This document shows positions 10,363 to 21,642 of a stretch of 64,000 nt of DNA, in pieces; position 1 is the stretch's first letter; each line of letters starts with the position of its first letter. The stretch spans positions 6,262,001 through 6,326,000 of the forward strand of contig NW_026946363.1 in NCBI RefSeq assembly GCF_035222375.1, given 5' to 3'. A program made the translations under genes and the position numbers. Source of the stretch: Podospora pseudocomata. Lineage: Eukaryota > Ascomycota > Sordariomycetes > Sordariales > Podosporaceae. The notes below the pieces were generated by a model that saw only the letters and a program-made list of their open reading frames with translations, searched no databases and had not been told where the DNA came from.

Positions 10363-12262
10363 CTGGACATTTCACCGACGAAATGAAGAGAGCAGGATCT
10401 CCCATGGCGGATATTCCGACCGAGGGCGGGATGTCAGGAACAAAGATAACCATCGCGGATGGGTACAAGAGGACGGGAGAGCTTGGAACAAGGAAAAGGG
10501 GCGGAAGCTGATCTTTTTGATTCGTCGACGAATGGCATAAGGGAATTGGCAATTGGGCATCACTTTATTTTCTTTCACATAAAGCTGCGAGCAGAGATGG
10601 TCAACTACATCATCTTCCGGGGCTGCCGAGCATCATCACGGCAACGAGTGTTTGTTCTCGTCAACCTCAATCTCATGTACATTAATTAGTGTCTCCTTCC
10701 CCCTTCCTCCTCTAGATAAACCCATCAAACTTTGGCTCCGACCAAAACCAAAAAAAAAAAAAACCCTATTTCTCGCATAACCGTTGCCAAGTGTGACATG
10801 TCGTCGATTTAAGGCTCAATGATCTGCCGCTAATGCAGGTAACCATCGGCCAAGCCCTTCAGCCGCAAAAAAAAGCCCAGGGTGTGGCCCCTTGGCAAAG
10901 CCATATTTTTGGTGTAACGGTTGGTACGTGTGCACCGAACTGTTTGGTAACGGTTGGTACGTGCTCACCAAACTGTTTTTGGGGTTTGATGATTTGGGGG
11001 GGGCCCTCGAAATCAAATGTCACAAGGAAGATAGATGACTAGGAAGTGCGGGCATGGCATAAGTGAATCCGACGGTGTAAAAAAAAAAAAAAAAATGTGT
11101 GGGAGACATGTTCCCAATTGCAGGTGGCAAGACATGCCAGCTCCAGCGTTTTCCTCTCAATCCCTCGCTGCATTCCTTCAACATGGGAACCACCCAACTT
11201 GAGCTGGCTGCACCAAAGGGGAAGGTGAGGGTCTAGGTGGGTTCTGTTGGTTCACGCTGTGATGGGTGGGGCTACTTTTCTCATCAATATTTTTTTGGCA
11301 TTTGTGCTCCGGGGAAGAAACCAGAGGGTTCTGGCTGGTGATGATGGGGGGGAGCAACGAGCGCGCGGACCCTCACTGGCTAGGAAAATGTGGGGAGGTT
11401 GGGGGGGCCAACTGGTGATGAGGTCAAAAAGCGGGTGGCTGGGGAGAGTATTCACCTGGCTTCCATCGCAAGAGCAAAAGTGAGGAAGGAACGAAATAGG
11501 CAGATGGGAATGACCTCAGCTTGCCCAATGTGGGCCATCAAGGTTCACAGGTGGCGAACCAGACACGACGGCGTCAAGCAGCGACCTCACCTGCTCACGG
11601 TGGGTCATCAGCAACTTTTGCTCTGGTCGACCAGGTCTCTGAACCCCTACATGAATGGCGAGGTCCTGACGCTCGAGTCCAAAGAGCGAGCGAGTCCTGA
11701 CCCTCCAGTGACGAGCCCGAAGCCACCATATCGAGTTCCTTCGAGCAACCCTCACCGCTTTTTGGGCCATCGCAGTCAAGGGCGGCGTCAGGCAGCCTGC
11801 TCCAAAACTCGATCATCACCTCCCCATCAACCCCAAACCATGACCACTCACAAACAGAAACCAAACATCCCATGTGGCAGACCATCTTCAGCCCAGGTCA
11901 CAAAGAAACATCCAATCTCACATGTCTCACTGCAGACGCCCACGTTCATCCAACAAGACATCCGACCAGTCAAGTCATGAAGAAGCAAAAATAACAGTCT
12001 CTTACAATTTGTCTTTCTCTTCAAATACATACATACATCCGAAGGCAAGTTTCCCCGAGAAAACTACTACCTACCCACCCACCTAACAGACAATAAATAA
12101 AAAAATAAAAATAAAAACCAGCTTTCATTCTTTTACCCCTCCCTCCCCTGATCTGCCTGCTGCCAAAGAGGGAAAGCGTGTGTGTGTGCTTCGAAACAAA
12201 AAGAATACAAAAATGTGACAGCCACCTCCGCTCCAAAACTCTCGGCCCCTTATTCCTTCATC
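10363..12262. other. Intergenic gap between FMR1 and SLA2 (convergent 3' ends)
   Basis: About 1.9 kb with no convincing gene. It holds two poly(A) runs (near 10750 and 11081), a 33-bp tandem duplication at 10914-10978 and the 3' UTRs of both neighbours. The right border of the mat- idiomorph probably lies near its left end. Confidence 0.6.
10914..10978. repeat. 33-bp tandem duplication, two copies
   Basis: Two adjacent copies beginning GTAACGGTTGGTACGTG and ending AACTGTTT, differing at a few positions (TGCACCG versus CTCACCA). Seen directly. Confidence 0.9.
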
Positions 12263-15200
12263 TCAATCCTCCTGATACGAAATCTTCCTCATCTCACCCA
12301 ACCTCTGCCTGGCCGCAGACAGCGCATTCTCCAGCTGAAGGATCTCGACCTATACAATTTCACCACGTTAGCCACCCGCCTCACCACCATGCCCCCCCCC
12401 GCGCGCGCCTTTAAAGGGAGGAAAAAAACATACCTGCTGCTCCATCTCCCGAACCTTAAACTCATGGCTCCCCAGCTTGCTATAATCAATCTGCTCATTC
12501 TCCATCCCGTTCCTCTCCTTGATGATGGCCTGCACCTGCCTCACCAACGCTCTGCAGGCCGCACCGACAGCCTTGCTCGCCTGCTCGAGGCTCTCCTGGC
12601 TCTTGCTCATGAAGCCGGCCTTGACTCTGCTGGCCGCCACCAGCTGCGCCGTCGAGGCGGCCACGTCATTGGAGGCAACAATCAGCTGCTCGGGGGTGTT
12701 CCTGTTGGAAATGACACCGTCGGCCGTCTCAATGAGGGTGTTGGTCGAGGTGGCCACCGCCTTGGCAGCAGAGATCAAACCCTCGGTCCAGCGGTTGTTC
12801 TTCTTGTAGAAGGCCGTCTTGGAGGAGGAGCCCCTACCGGCTTGGACGATTTCCTGCTGGGTGGTGGTGGCAGCCTTGATGAGCTGGGCGATGGCGGTGG
12901 TGATGGCCATGGCGGCGTCGAGAATAGAGTCGTGGACGCTGAGCTCGTAGGTGGAATACCCGTCGCGAGGCTTGTTCTTGAGCTTCTGGAGGCGAGCCAC
13001 AGCAGCAGCAATGGCGTCAGCCGCACGGTTGAGTTCCTGGTCGACCACCTCGCCGAGGTCTCCCTTGTTGGCAAGCTTGCCGAAGCCGGGAGCGAAGCCC
13101 TCGACGGACTTGTTGAGCCTCTGCAGGTTCATCTGGACTTCGTTGTTGCTGTTGATGACGACGTCTGTCTTCTGAAGGGGGTCCATCCCCTCCAGACGGA
13201 AGCTCAACAGGCTGCGGAAGAACTTGACCGTGGAGTGAGCCGACTGCCGGGCACCGTTGGCAAGGGCATCGGCCTTCTTCTCATCGGTGGCCAGACGCAT
13301 GAGACCCTTGGAGTTGCTGCAGACATCGGCAACGGCACCCGAGAAGACGTTGATGTTCTTGATCAGCTCGGCGTGAGTGCTGTTGGGACCGTCGGCGATG
13401 AAGTTGTTGAAAGAGGTGGCGAACTCGGTGGCGCTGGCGGAAGCCTTCTCGATCTGTGACAAGACGTATGACGGCGAGGCATTCTGGTTACCGGCCTGCA
13501 TGGTCGAGTCGAGCTCGTAAATGGCATCATCCACACGCTGGACGCCGGCCTGAAGAACCGAGTCGATAATCTCGTTGATCTTGTCAAGCTGGGCCAGGAT
13601 GATGGCGTCGAGCTGGCCGTCAAGAGCCTGATCCGACACACCCTGGTTGTTCTTCAGCTCGTTGAGCTCGATCAGCGTCTGATCCATGCCGGCCTTGTAC
13701 ACCTCCAGCTCCTCCTCCTTCTCGCGGAGGAGCATCTCCAAGTCGGAACTCCCCTCCCTAAGCTTGGCCTGAGCATCCTCAAGAGCCCGCGTCTTGTTGC
13801 GCAGGGCCTCCTCGAGATCGGCCATCTCGCGGTTGTACTTGGAGAGCATGGTGGAGAGCTCATTGCCCTTGCTACGCTCCAGATTGTCCGCACGGTCGAG
13901 AGCCATGCGCAGCTCACGCTTGAGCTTCTCGACCTCGTCCTTGTTGGAACCCGTCAGCCTGTCCTTCTCGTGAAGAGCTCTGTCGCGCTCGCGAATCATG
14001 TCCGCGAGCTCGAGGTTCTTCGTCTTGATCTCGCGCTCCAGCTTCTCGCGCCTGTCGATCGCCTCCTGGGCCGAGGCGGCCTTGAGCTGAACAGCCTTGA
14101 ATTTCTGAAGAAGATCGAGGTGTTCGTGACGAAGCTGAGAGTAGAGCTTGGCGAGAGCCTCGTACTTTGACCTCCAAGTGTTGACCTGCTCCTGCAACGA
14201 CCTGATCTGGTCGTCTCTGCTGGCGAGCTGCTGCCCAAAGTTGCCCTGGATTGTGGCGAGCTCGCCCTCGAGGGCCTTGACCCGCTGATCGTACTGCTGA
14301 AGCATGAGCTGATCACGCTCGTACTGGGCACGGGCGTTCAGGTTCTCTTGTTCCAGTTCCGCCAGCCGGCCCTGCGTCTGCCACTGCGCCTGCTGATTTC
14401 TCAGAGCCTCCTGTTCCCGCTGCTGCTGTTCCATCAGCCGCCGCTGCTGCTCCTCAAAGTCCCGTTGCGCCTGTAGCTGAGCCTGCTGTTGGGCATGAAG
14501 GGCCTGCTGCTGCTGGGCCTCCAACACGCGCTGCTGCTCCTCGTACTCGCGGTTCTGGCGATCAATCTCGCTCTTCCAGAACTCGTTCATCTGATCGGGC
14601 TCCTCGGACTTGGGTACCGGTGGCGGAGGAGTCGGTTGCTTCTCGATTTCTTGCTTGGGGCGGGCCGGCAACGCTGGCGCCGACTCATCCTCGGCGAGGA
14701 GGTTCGGTGGGTCTTGCGGAAGCTTCGGAATGGTGATGAGACTGGTGAGGTAGCGAATATTGGAGCACTCGTAGTAGTACTTGACAAGGCGGTAGTGCTG
14801 AGCATTGTACCTCTCCCGAAGCGGCTCCAGGGCATCGTTGTCACCAGTGGCCGAGTGCATGGCCCGGAGCATGCTCGTGATGAACTTGTAGATACCATAA
14901 CTCTCCGTGACGAGAGGCACAAGGGCCGAAATCCGGCATTCGTTCTGGCCAGTGGTTCGGAAGTGGGAGAAGATGAGCTTCTGGAACTGATCAATCTTGT
15001 CTTGCAGCGTCATGAGGTCGGTGATCGTCTCGTATCCCTCGTTCGGGTCGTTGATAGCCTTGAGACTGATATACTCCTCGTACTCGAACGTGCCGTTGAA
15101 CTCTGGGTGTTGCTGGTGGAACGAAAGCTTCGCGAGCAAGTAGTAGACATATTCCTTGATCAGTGGGCCGTATCCGCGCATGCCCTCGCCCGACATGCCG

Positions 15201-15484
15201 CGGTTCAAGCTATCGATCCACGACCTGTTGTTCAGCGCCTCCCTGAGGGTGCTGGGGTGGCCTTCTTGGAGAACCTTGTGGACTGTGATGAGAGCCTTGA
15301 AGGTCTGGACCTCGTCGGCGAGGATGGGCTGGACCTTCAGACCAGCCCAGAAGGACTGGGAGGACTTGTGGTCCCAGGTGTAGACAATGCAACTCCTAAC
15401 ATGCTTGCGCTTCGGTGCCGTCTCGTCGGGGCTCGTAGCTTTCTTGATGTTGATGGCGAGCTCGGCTTCGGACCTGGATGACAT
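12263..15484 (-). CDS. SLA2: Sla2/Hip1R-type endocytic clathrin-actin adaptor
   Basis: Two exons, 15484-12434 and 12349-12263, give 1045 residues. The N-terminal ANTH domain (about residues 15-280, SCIVYTWDHKSSQSFWAGL) binds PtdIns(4,5)P2 and membranes. A long Gln/Glu-rich coiled coil (about 320-620) binds clathrin light chain. The C-terminal talin-like I/LWEQ (THATCH) domain (about 790-1015) binds F-actin. The last exon supplies 28 residues (VEILQLENALSAARQRLGEM) after an 84-nt intron; without splicing the protein would end in a low-complexity tail. The protein couples actin polymerisation to endocytic sites at the hyphal subapex. SLA2 is the classical right-hand flank of the ascomycete MAT locus, and its position here confirms the locus. 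Confidence 0.97.
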
Positions 15485-16537
15485 GATGGGTCAGTATGGG
15501 GGGGGTGCTATGTTTTTATGTCCACATGTTGCAACAGTCAAACGGCGGGCAATGGGCGCGGCAGACTGCATACGTGCGTCTTTGGGTGGGTGGGAAAAGG
15601 AAACACACTTTGTGTGATCAAGGCTGCGTATCGTGGCCATGCTGGGCAGCTATGGACGAGAGCGAGACAAGCGAGACAAGCGAGAACGCGCTCACTCTGA
15701 ATACTTGCTTGCGCTTGCTTCAATGATATAACACGCCGGCACACAGATTGGGTTTCCAGGGAGAGCAAACACACTCGGTTCAACATGCGACAGAGCCAGG
15801 CGCAACTTCAGCGATGGCCAGCCCGGGTTCAGGAGGGCTCAGGGCCAAAACAAACTGGGAGATACGGAAATTGGAGGTAATTCCAGGGGGAAAGAGAGTT
15901 ATTAGGTCGTGGAGCCCAGAGCTTGCCTCTCCCGTCGTCGTCAGCCTTCTTGGAAGTTGCATCTCTGATTGCCTTGCGCCCCAAACCGCTCCCCAACAGC
16001 TGCAGCCAATGATGGATGCCGTCTGGGGGGTCGGACCCAAGGACGGACCGGCGTGCGGGGCAGCAAGCAATCATGTGTCAGCTGTCATGAAATGAATCAG
16101 AGTGGGGACGAAGCTTCGAACCCCACCAGACAAGTGACGCCTGCCAGCTGATCCGACATGGGTTCCAGGCAGAGCAACATGCAGGTGGTGGGAGCTGGTG
16201 GGAGCCTCCTTGCGTGAGGCTGCTGCCTTCTGGTTGCCGCATGCGCTGAAGCTCGTGTGGCTCGTCATCATCTTTGCCGGCCGTCACGAGGATAGGATAC
16301 AGTTGGTCATAAGCTCAGAAGCATTCAGACCTTAGTTCATCCAAACTTTCTTTATGCCTCTTGACATTTTGCATTTCCCCTCCTAAATACCCAGACCAGA
16401 CTTTCTCCGTTTTTTTGTACAGTAACCCCTTATCACCGACAACAGCGTGCTTGATATACTACCCCACCCCCGCCTTGAGACCTTCGCACCCACCCCCGGC
16501 CAAATTCGTCGACTGAAGCAAACCGAGAATCGTAACG
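15485..16537. promoter_or_regulatory. Divergent SLA2/ATG3 promoter region
   Basis: A 1.05-kb gap between the SLA2 and ATG3 start codons. It has a short (GCGAGACAA)2 repeat near 15665 and otherwise no gene-like feature that I can support. Confidence 0.5.
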
Positions 16538-17638
16538 ATGAACATCCTCTACTCGACCGTAAACAGCCTGCGGGACAGGTACACCCCCGCGAGCCACACG
16601 TCGACATTCCGCAAGACGGGCGAGATCACCCCTGAGGAGTTCATTGCAGCCGGCGACTATCTCGTGTACAAATTCCCGACCTGGTCGTGGTCGGATGCCG
16701 AAACCCCAGCCCAGCGCGTCAGCCAGCTGCCAGCAGGAAAGCAGTACTTGGTGACTCGTCATGTCCCGTGCAACCGCCGACTCGACTCGGACTTTGCGGG
16801 CGATGCTGGCCATGAGGAGGCCGTAGTGGAGGGCGGCAAGAGCAGCGATGACGACGGCTGGCTCCGGACCGGCGGGTTGACCAGCTCGCAGCCGCTCAAG
16901 GTCAAAGAAGTGCGAACCGTGGACGATGCTGGGAATGTTGGAGAGAGAGAAGTGATCGAGGACGACGATGATATTCCGGATATGGAAGATGATGAGGACG
17001 ATGAGGCCATCATCCGTGATGCCTCGGCTGGCGGGCAGAACAGGTATGATGGGATACGGTCACGGGACTGCTACCAGATGATGCTCTCTCAATACCTTTT
17101 TGTGGCTAACCTTTGATTCGTTCCTAATAGTGGAAGACGCACATACTCGCTCTACATTGTCTACTCTCCATATTACCGGACGCCCCGCATGTATCTCTCG
17201 GGCTATCTTCCCAACGGCCAGCCCCTCCCACCCCATCTCATGATGGAGGATATCGTTGGAGACTACAAGGACAAAACCGTCACGCTCGAGAACTTCCCCT
17301 TCTTCGCCCATCAAGTCAAGATGGCCAGCGTTCACCCGTGCAAGCACGCGCCCGTCATGAAGACACTTCTCGACAGAGCCGACGCGGCTCTCAAGCTGCG
17401 CAGAGAAAAGCAAAAGGCGGCAGCCGCCAAGGCAGGCAGCAGCGGTGGCGTTGGGTCTCTTACTTCTCAGGTTAAGGACCTCAACCTCGGCTCGGGGGCT
17501 GAGAATGACGAGTGGGAGGAGATCGATGCTGCCGACCAGGAGGTGGCCATCAGGGTTGACCAGTATCTGGTGGTTTTCTTGAAGTTCATCGCCAGTGTGA
17601 CACCCGGCATCGAACATGACAACACCATGGGGATTTAG
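16538..17638 (+). CDS. ATG3: Autophagy-related protein 3 (E2-like conjugating enzyme for Atg8)
   Basis: E2-like enzyme that transfers Atg8 from Atg7 to phosphatidylethanolamine, needed for autophagosome growth. Exons 16538-17043 and 17131-17638 give 337 residues. The N-terminus ([17 protein letters not shown]) is the amphipathic membrane-curvature helix of the family, followed by [19 protein letters not shown]. An acidic flexible insert (about 95-160, [15 protein letters not shown]) is the usual Atg7-binding region. The catalytic cysteine lies in the HPC motif ([11 protein letters not shown]), Cys about residue 239. The C-terminal [12 protein letters not shown] segment is also typical. The 87-nt intron follows the acidic insert. 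It converges with CWC24. Confidence 0.97.
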
Positions 17639-18140
17639 GAGGGTTCTTACACTTTATGGCTTTTTGTATTTGTTTCATGTGGCCCGTCATTCAGGGGGGG
17701 GCGGTCTTATTCGTTATCTCACGGAACCCTACATCATCTGTGGGGTGCATTTACTCGAGCAGGCACTTTCCTTTCGTGGGTAGATGAAATTACAGGAATG
17801 GTTTACGGTTTGGCTTAGGCGGCAGGAAACGGATGGAGTTACCTCTTGTTTTTTTTTTTTTTTTATTTATTTATTTATTTTTTAAATCATGGACATCAGA
17901 CCTCAAAGACGGAGGACAGACATAGCTAGCTTAGCTTTTAATGGGTGCAGATTAACAGCAGAACCGCATCATGGCTTCATCATACACATTAGACTCGTTG
18001 TGGGACGCAAATAGGTTTGTGATTTTTCAAGCAGGCTATGCAGCAGTCTATTTCCCAAAGACATGCCAGGGTATCAAGTTGTTATGCTCATGATGTTTAT
18101 ACATATCTTTCTTCGCTCTTCATCCGAACCCCCCCTAGTC
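17639..18140. other. Convergent 3' gap between ATG3 and CWC24
   Basis: About 500 bp of presumed 3' UTR with a T-run and TTTA repeats near 17850-17880. No gene seen. Confidence 0.6.
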
Positions 18141-19253
18141 CTACTCCTCGTCCTCCTCCTCCTCCTCCTCCTCACTGCTAACATCCTCCCCATTCTCAAT
18201 CGCCTCCCGCCTCCTCCTCGCCGCCCTCTCCTTCTTCTTCTCCAACAGCTTCTGCAGTTTCTTGGCCGCGTTGAATACCCCGTTCGTCCCGCTCCCACAG
18301 GCCGCACAGCTCGGGTCCTTTCTATACCGTTTCAACGCGCACCCCTCACAGAAATAATGCCCACACCTCGTCACCACCGGGCTCTTGTAATCCCCCCTGC
18401 AGATGATACACACAAACGGGATCTTCTCCAGCATCGCCGCCTCCTCCTGCTCGTCGTCGTCTCTTTCATCCTCACCCTGGTTGGGATCCTTGTTCGCTTT
18501 TCGTTCGGCAGAGGCAACCACCGTGCCCCCTATTACCTTCTTTCCCCTTGTGACGTTCTCCCACTCCCTGTCCAGCTGCCACCCGTGGGCGTAGTCTTCT
18601 CTGGCGTGGAGGAACTTGCAGTTGTCACCGAAGCCGCAGAAGCCGGTGTTTTTGTAGTCCTTGCACACGTCGGGCGCCATGTCTGTGATGGTGATGGTGC
18701 GGATGTTGGTGGGGGCTTTGACGGGGCCTACTTTTCGGGAGGGGGCGTCGGGATTCTTTTGGATGTACGAGGTTGCGTTGGCCAGGCCTTTGTAGGTTCC
18801 ATCTGGCCCCGAGGTGGTGGAGGAGGAGGAGGGGGGTGGCATGGAGCGGGTGGAGCCGAGGAGGGATTTGGCGGAGAGACCTTTTTCTTCGTCGAACCAG
18901 TTTGTTTGTTTTGTGGCGTCGCGCCTGGAGGAGTCGAGGGCGAGGGCGGAGGCGCGGTCGGTGGTGAAGATGGTGGCTTTAAGATCTTGCTCAGACTGGG
19001 GGTTTGCTCTGTCTCTGGAGGAGGCCGTGACCACGACGGCGGCGTTGCGCTTGCGGCGCTTGATGCGCCGGCCGGATTCGTCCTCGGAGGAGAAGTAATC
19101 TGAGTCCGAGTCCGAGTCGGAGGCGGCGGGAGGGGGGGTTGCTGGTCTTTTGCGGAGGTTGGCTTTGGCTTTTGCGCCGCGCTTTTTGAAGATGGCTACG
19201 GGCGCGGCAGGGCCGGAAGCGGGGGCCTCTGTTGATGGTGTTGGGTCTGCCAT
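18141..19253 (-). CDS. CWC24: Pre-mRNA-splicing factor Cwc24 (RNF113-like CCCH and RING protein)
   Basis: Single-exon gene of 370 residues, nuclear. The CCCH zinc finger (C-x8-C-x5-C-x3-H, CKDYKNTGFCGFGDNCKFLH, about residues 200-220) is followed by a C3HC4 RING (CIICRGDY, CGHYFCEGC, CAAC; about 275-320). This domain order is diagnostic of Cwc24/RNF113, which binds the 5' splice site region in the activated spliceosome before the first catalytic step. The N-terminus is basic with an acidic serine-rich stretch (SDSDSDSDYFSSEDESG) and a likely nuclear localisation signal (RRIKRRKRN). The C-terminus ends in a run of glutamates. Start at 19253 gives the expected length and no intron is needed. 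Confidence 0.95.
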   Translation of the reverse strand: MADPTPSTEAPASGPAAPVAIFKKRGAKAKANLRKRPATPPPAASDSDSDSDYFSSEDESGRRIKRRKRNAAVVVTASSRDRANPQSEQDLKATIFTTDRASALALDSSRRDATKQTNWFDEEKGLSAKSLLGSTRSMPPPSSSSTTSGPDGTYKGLANATSYIQKNPDAPSRKVGPVKAPTNIRTITITDMAPDVCKDYKNTGFCGFGDNCKFLHAREDYAHGWQLDREWENVTRGKKVIGGTVVASAERKANKDPNQGEDERDDDEQEEAAMLEKIPFVCIICRGDYKSPVVTRCGHYFCEGCALKRYRKDPSCAACGSGTNGVFNAAKKLQKLLEKKKERAARRRREAIENGEDVSSEEEEEEEDEE

Positions 19254-19593
19254 GATATCTTCTTGGGTGGGTTCAGAGGGAGAAAGGGGTGACAGGAAGT
19301 TGTCAAATTGAAGTTGTGTTGTTCAAGGTGTGAGGCGCGAGGCAAAAGTATCATGGGCTGTTTTGCTCTGGGATATCGATTTGGGATTCCGATTACCTCA
19401 TTACAAACATGGCCCGAGCTTCAAAGGCTTCTAGAAGCTTGGCGGCCCCACCTCCGCAATGCTTACGAAAGCCAGCTTGTTTCCTCACCTTGCCTTCACC
19501 TCTGCAGCTCACTCACCGTTCACCTTTGCGCCTCAGTCCTTGCTTCGAGATGTCAAAAACTTCGTGCATGAAGCATAAACACGAATCCCTGTC

Positions 19594-20492
19594 ACCGGTG
19601 TGGGGCCAGACCACCCTTTCAGGCTCGAAATGGTGGAAAATGGGGGAAATCTGCTCACCGGTCGACGCATGTCAACGCATTTAATGCACGAGAGTGGCAT
19701 TTCTCTTGACCGGTCGAGACAATGTCACCCACCTGCATGGACCGGTCAAGAAAAAGGGCTGAGGGGGAAAGAGCTTGGCCTTTGGAGGGTGGTGTATGAG
19801 CTGTCATTGGAGTTGGGTACCGTTCCCGGGGCGAGCATGTTGCAGGACCATTTGCCCCCGTTTGGAGGAAGGCAACAGTAAGTTTGGGCAGCTTGCTTCG
19901 ATATCCAGTGTTATTCAGCGCGGGTTGCCGCTCAGGCGAACCACGAAGACTATACGGTGCATGTTGGTTTGTATGTCAAGATATAGAGGCGTATACATTC
20001 CCTCTGTCTCGCAGTAGGTATCGATGACAGATAGGCATTATGTCTATCCAGTCTACGGGTGATCTTGATTCAGTCTTTATGACATCCAAGTTACCTCTTC
20101 TCCACTCTTTCGTCAAGTTCCTTTGCCTTACACAAACACTTCCATATTCCTACTCATGCAGTTATTTCCCAACCGTCATAGAAGTCTCTCGCTGTCGTCT
20201 TGCCAGCCAAGTACCTAGGTAGAGACCACACCCACATCTTGACCGGTCATTATAAACCAGCCTTATTTCCTGACCGGTCCATGCAATACCACCCTCCTTG
20301 ATCCACATTAATCTATGCCAAAAAAACAAACAAGAGTCTGTTCACTCTATCATTTCTACCCCCAGACAGCCCTACAGCTTCACCGGTCGAGATATACATT
20401 CGCAATGTACATGCCCAAGAGAACCAAGTCCAATCACAGCTGCAGAGAATTGCAGTCGTGTCTCCACCCAAGAGCCCTACATGTTGACCGGT
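19594..20492. repeat. Cluster of eight ACCGGT-centred palindromic motifs (TTGACCGGTCRA)
   Basis: ACCGGT occurs at 19594, 19657, 19709, 19741, 20242, 20273, 20392 and 20487. Most copies read TTGACCGGTC or CACCGGTCGA. Three are followed by a related tail (RCAATGTCACC or GCAATACCACC). The pair at 19704-19715 and 19740-19751 forms a perfect 12-bp inverted repeat around a 24-bp spacer. A ninth ACCGGT lies at 22827. Function unknown: it may be a cluster of zinc-cluster regulator sites or relics of a small repeat. Confidence 0.85.
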
Positions 20493-20890
20493 CGATGCAA
20501 TGTCACCACCCTGGATGCACACCTAGTACAGCCAAGAGGAAGAGTCTCCTGTGGTAGAATAAGGCGTGAAGATGGCCGAGATGTCGGCAGGCAGGTACCC
20601 CCCCACCCCCTTTCTCCGGTAAGTTTTTCAGGACAATCAAAACTGAAACTCAAGCGTGTGTTAGCCAGAAGACTCTCGCCAAGTTCTTCCCCATTCTCTC
20701 AGTGACAACAAAAGATCCATCTTCCTCACTTTGCCTATTCGGAAGAGCCCAAACCATCTCTAACGTCGTTCAAGCTACAAGCTTCAGCTCATTCTCACGG
20801 TGCGGAGCAAGAACAGACTTTGCAAGACACAACCGGGTGCCAACCTCATCTCGCCTCCCAGCGGCCGGCAGCATAACTGCAACTGTCAAT

Positions 20891-20926
20891 GTGTGTCAAT
20901 GTGTGTCAATGTGTATCAACCTATCA
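20891..20926. repeat. Decamer repeat (AATGTGTGTC), about three copies
   Basis: Read directly: three tandem copies, the last with one change. Confidence 0.9.
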
Positions 20927-21244
20927 AACACGTCCCCAGGATCAACCTATCAAATAGCCAGAGCTTCAGCACAATGTCGAGAGGGCGAATAGCAGAGCTC
21001 GTCACACCGGCCTTGGGGCCACCCGAGGTACCCATCTTTCCAAAATTACCCATAAGAAAGCAGTCAATACCGAGGGGGGTTGTGTGAAATATGGGTCAAG
21101 CCGAGAGTAAGTACACAAGGTCGGCAGTTGGGCCGTGTGATGGGAATATATATATCACCACCGGCGCAACAAAAAGCTCGGGGGTTTGTTCGACCAACCA
21201 CTCTTTTGCTTTTCTCGAGGACATGAAAAAAAAAAAAAGAAAGA

Positions 21245-21294
21245 TGTGTGTGTGTGTGTATGTGTGTGTGTATGTGTGCGTGTGTGTGTGTGTC
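21245..21294. repeat. (TG)n microsatellite
   Basis: About 25 TG dinucleotides with a few TA and CG interruptions. Confidence 0.95.
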
Positions 21295-21623
21295 TGTCTC
21301 TGTTGTCAATATCGTGAATCCCCCAGAAGGGTATCCAAGGTGTGCAGTTTCCCGCCCACTGCTCGGCACATCCATCCCACCGAGTCGACCTTTTCTTTTC
21401 AACCTTTTCTTTCCCTTCGGTGCATCTCTATCCCGGGATTCGCTTCCCAAATACCCTACCCTACCCCAACATGAATTTTCTAAGGCGGTGTTGGAAGCAA
21501 AGCCGTGCAACATTTGAGGTCTGTTTCTGTCTTGACTGGTGCAGAAAAAGAGAAATATGTTAGCTTTCAAGTTCACGTGTAGGTGCGTCGTCTGCGCACA
21601 ACAAGAACCATTTCATTTTCATC

Positions 21624-21642
21624 ATATATATATATATATATA
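21624..21642. repeat. (AT)n microsatellite
   Basis: About nine AT dinucleotides. Confidence 0.95.

Noticed and set aside
12182-13459. Long + strand ORF (425 codons) opposite SLA2
   Set aside because: It is antisense to the well-supported SLA2 coding region, and its Leu/Gly/Val-rich composition is typical of the reverse complement of a coiled-coil gene with strong codon bias.
14489-15481. A second long + strand ORF (330 codons) opposite SLA2
   Set aside because: Same reason: antisense shadow of the ANTH and coiled-coil region.
16095-16125. TTCGAA-containing stretch as a tRNA T arm
   Set aside because: No acceptor or anticodon arm can be built around it; the stem pairing continues as a plain palindrome.
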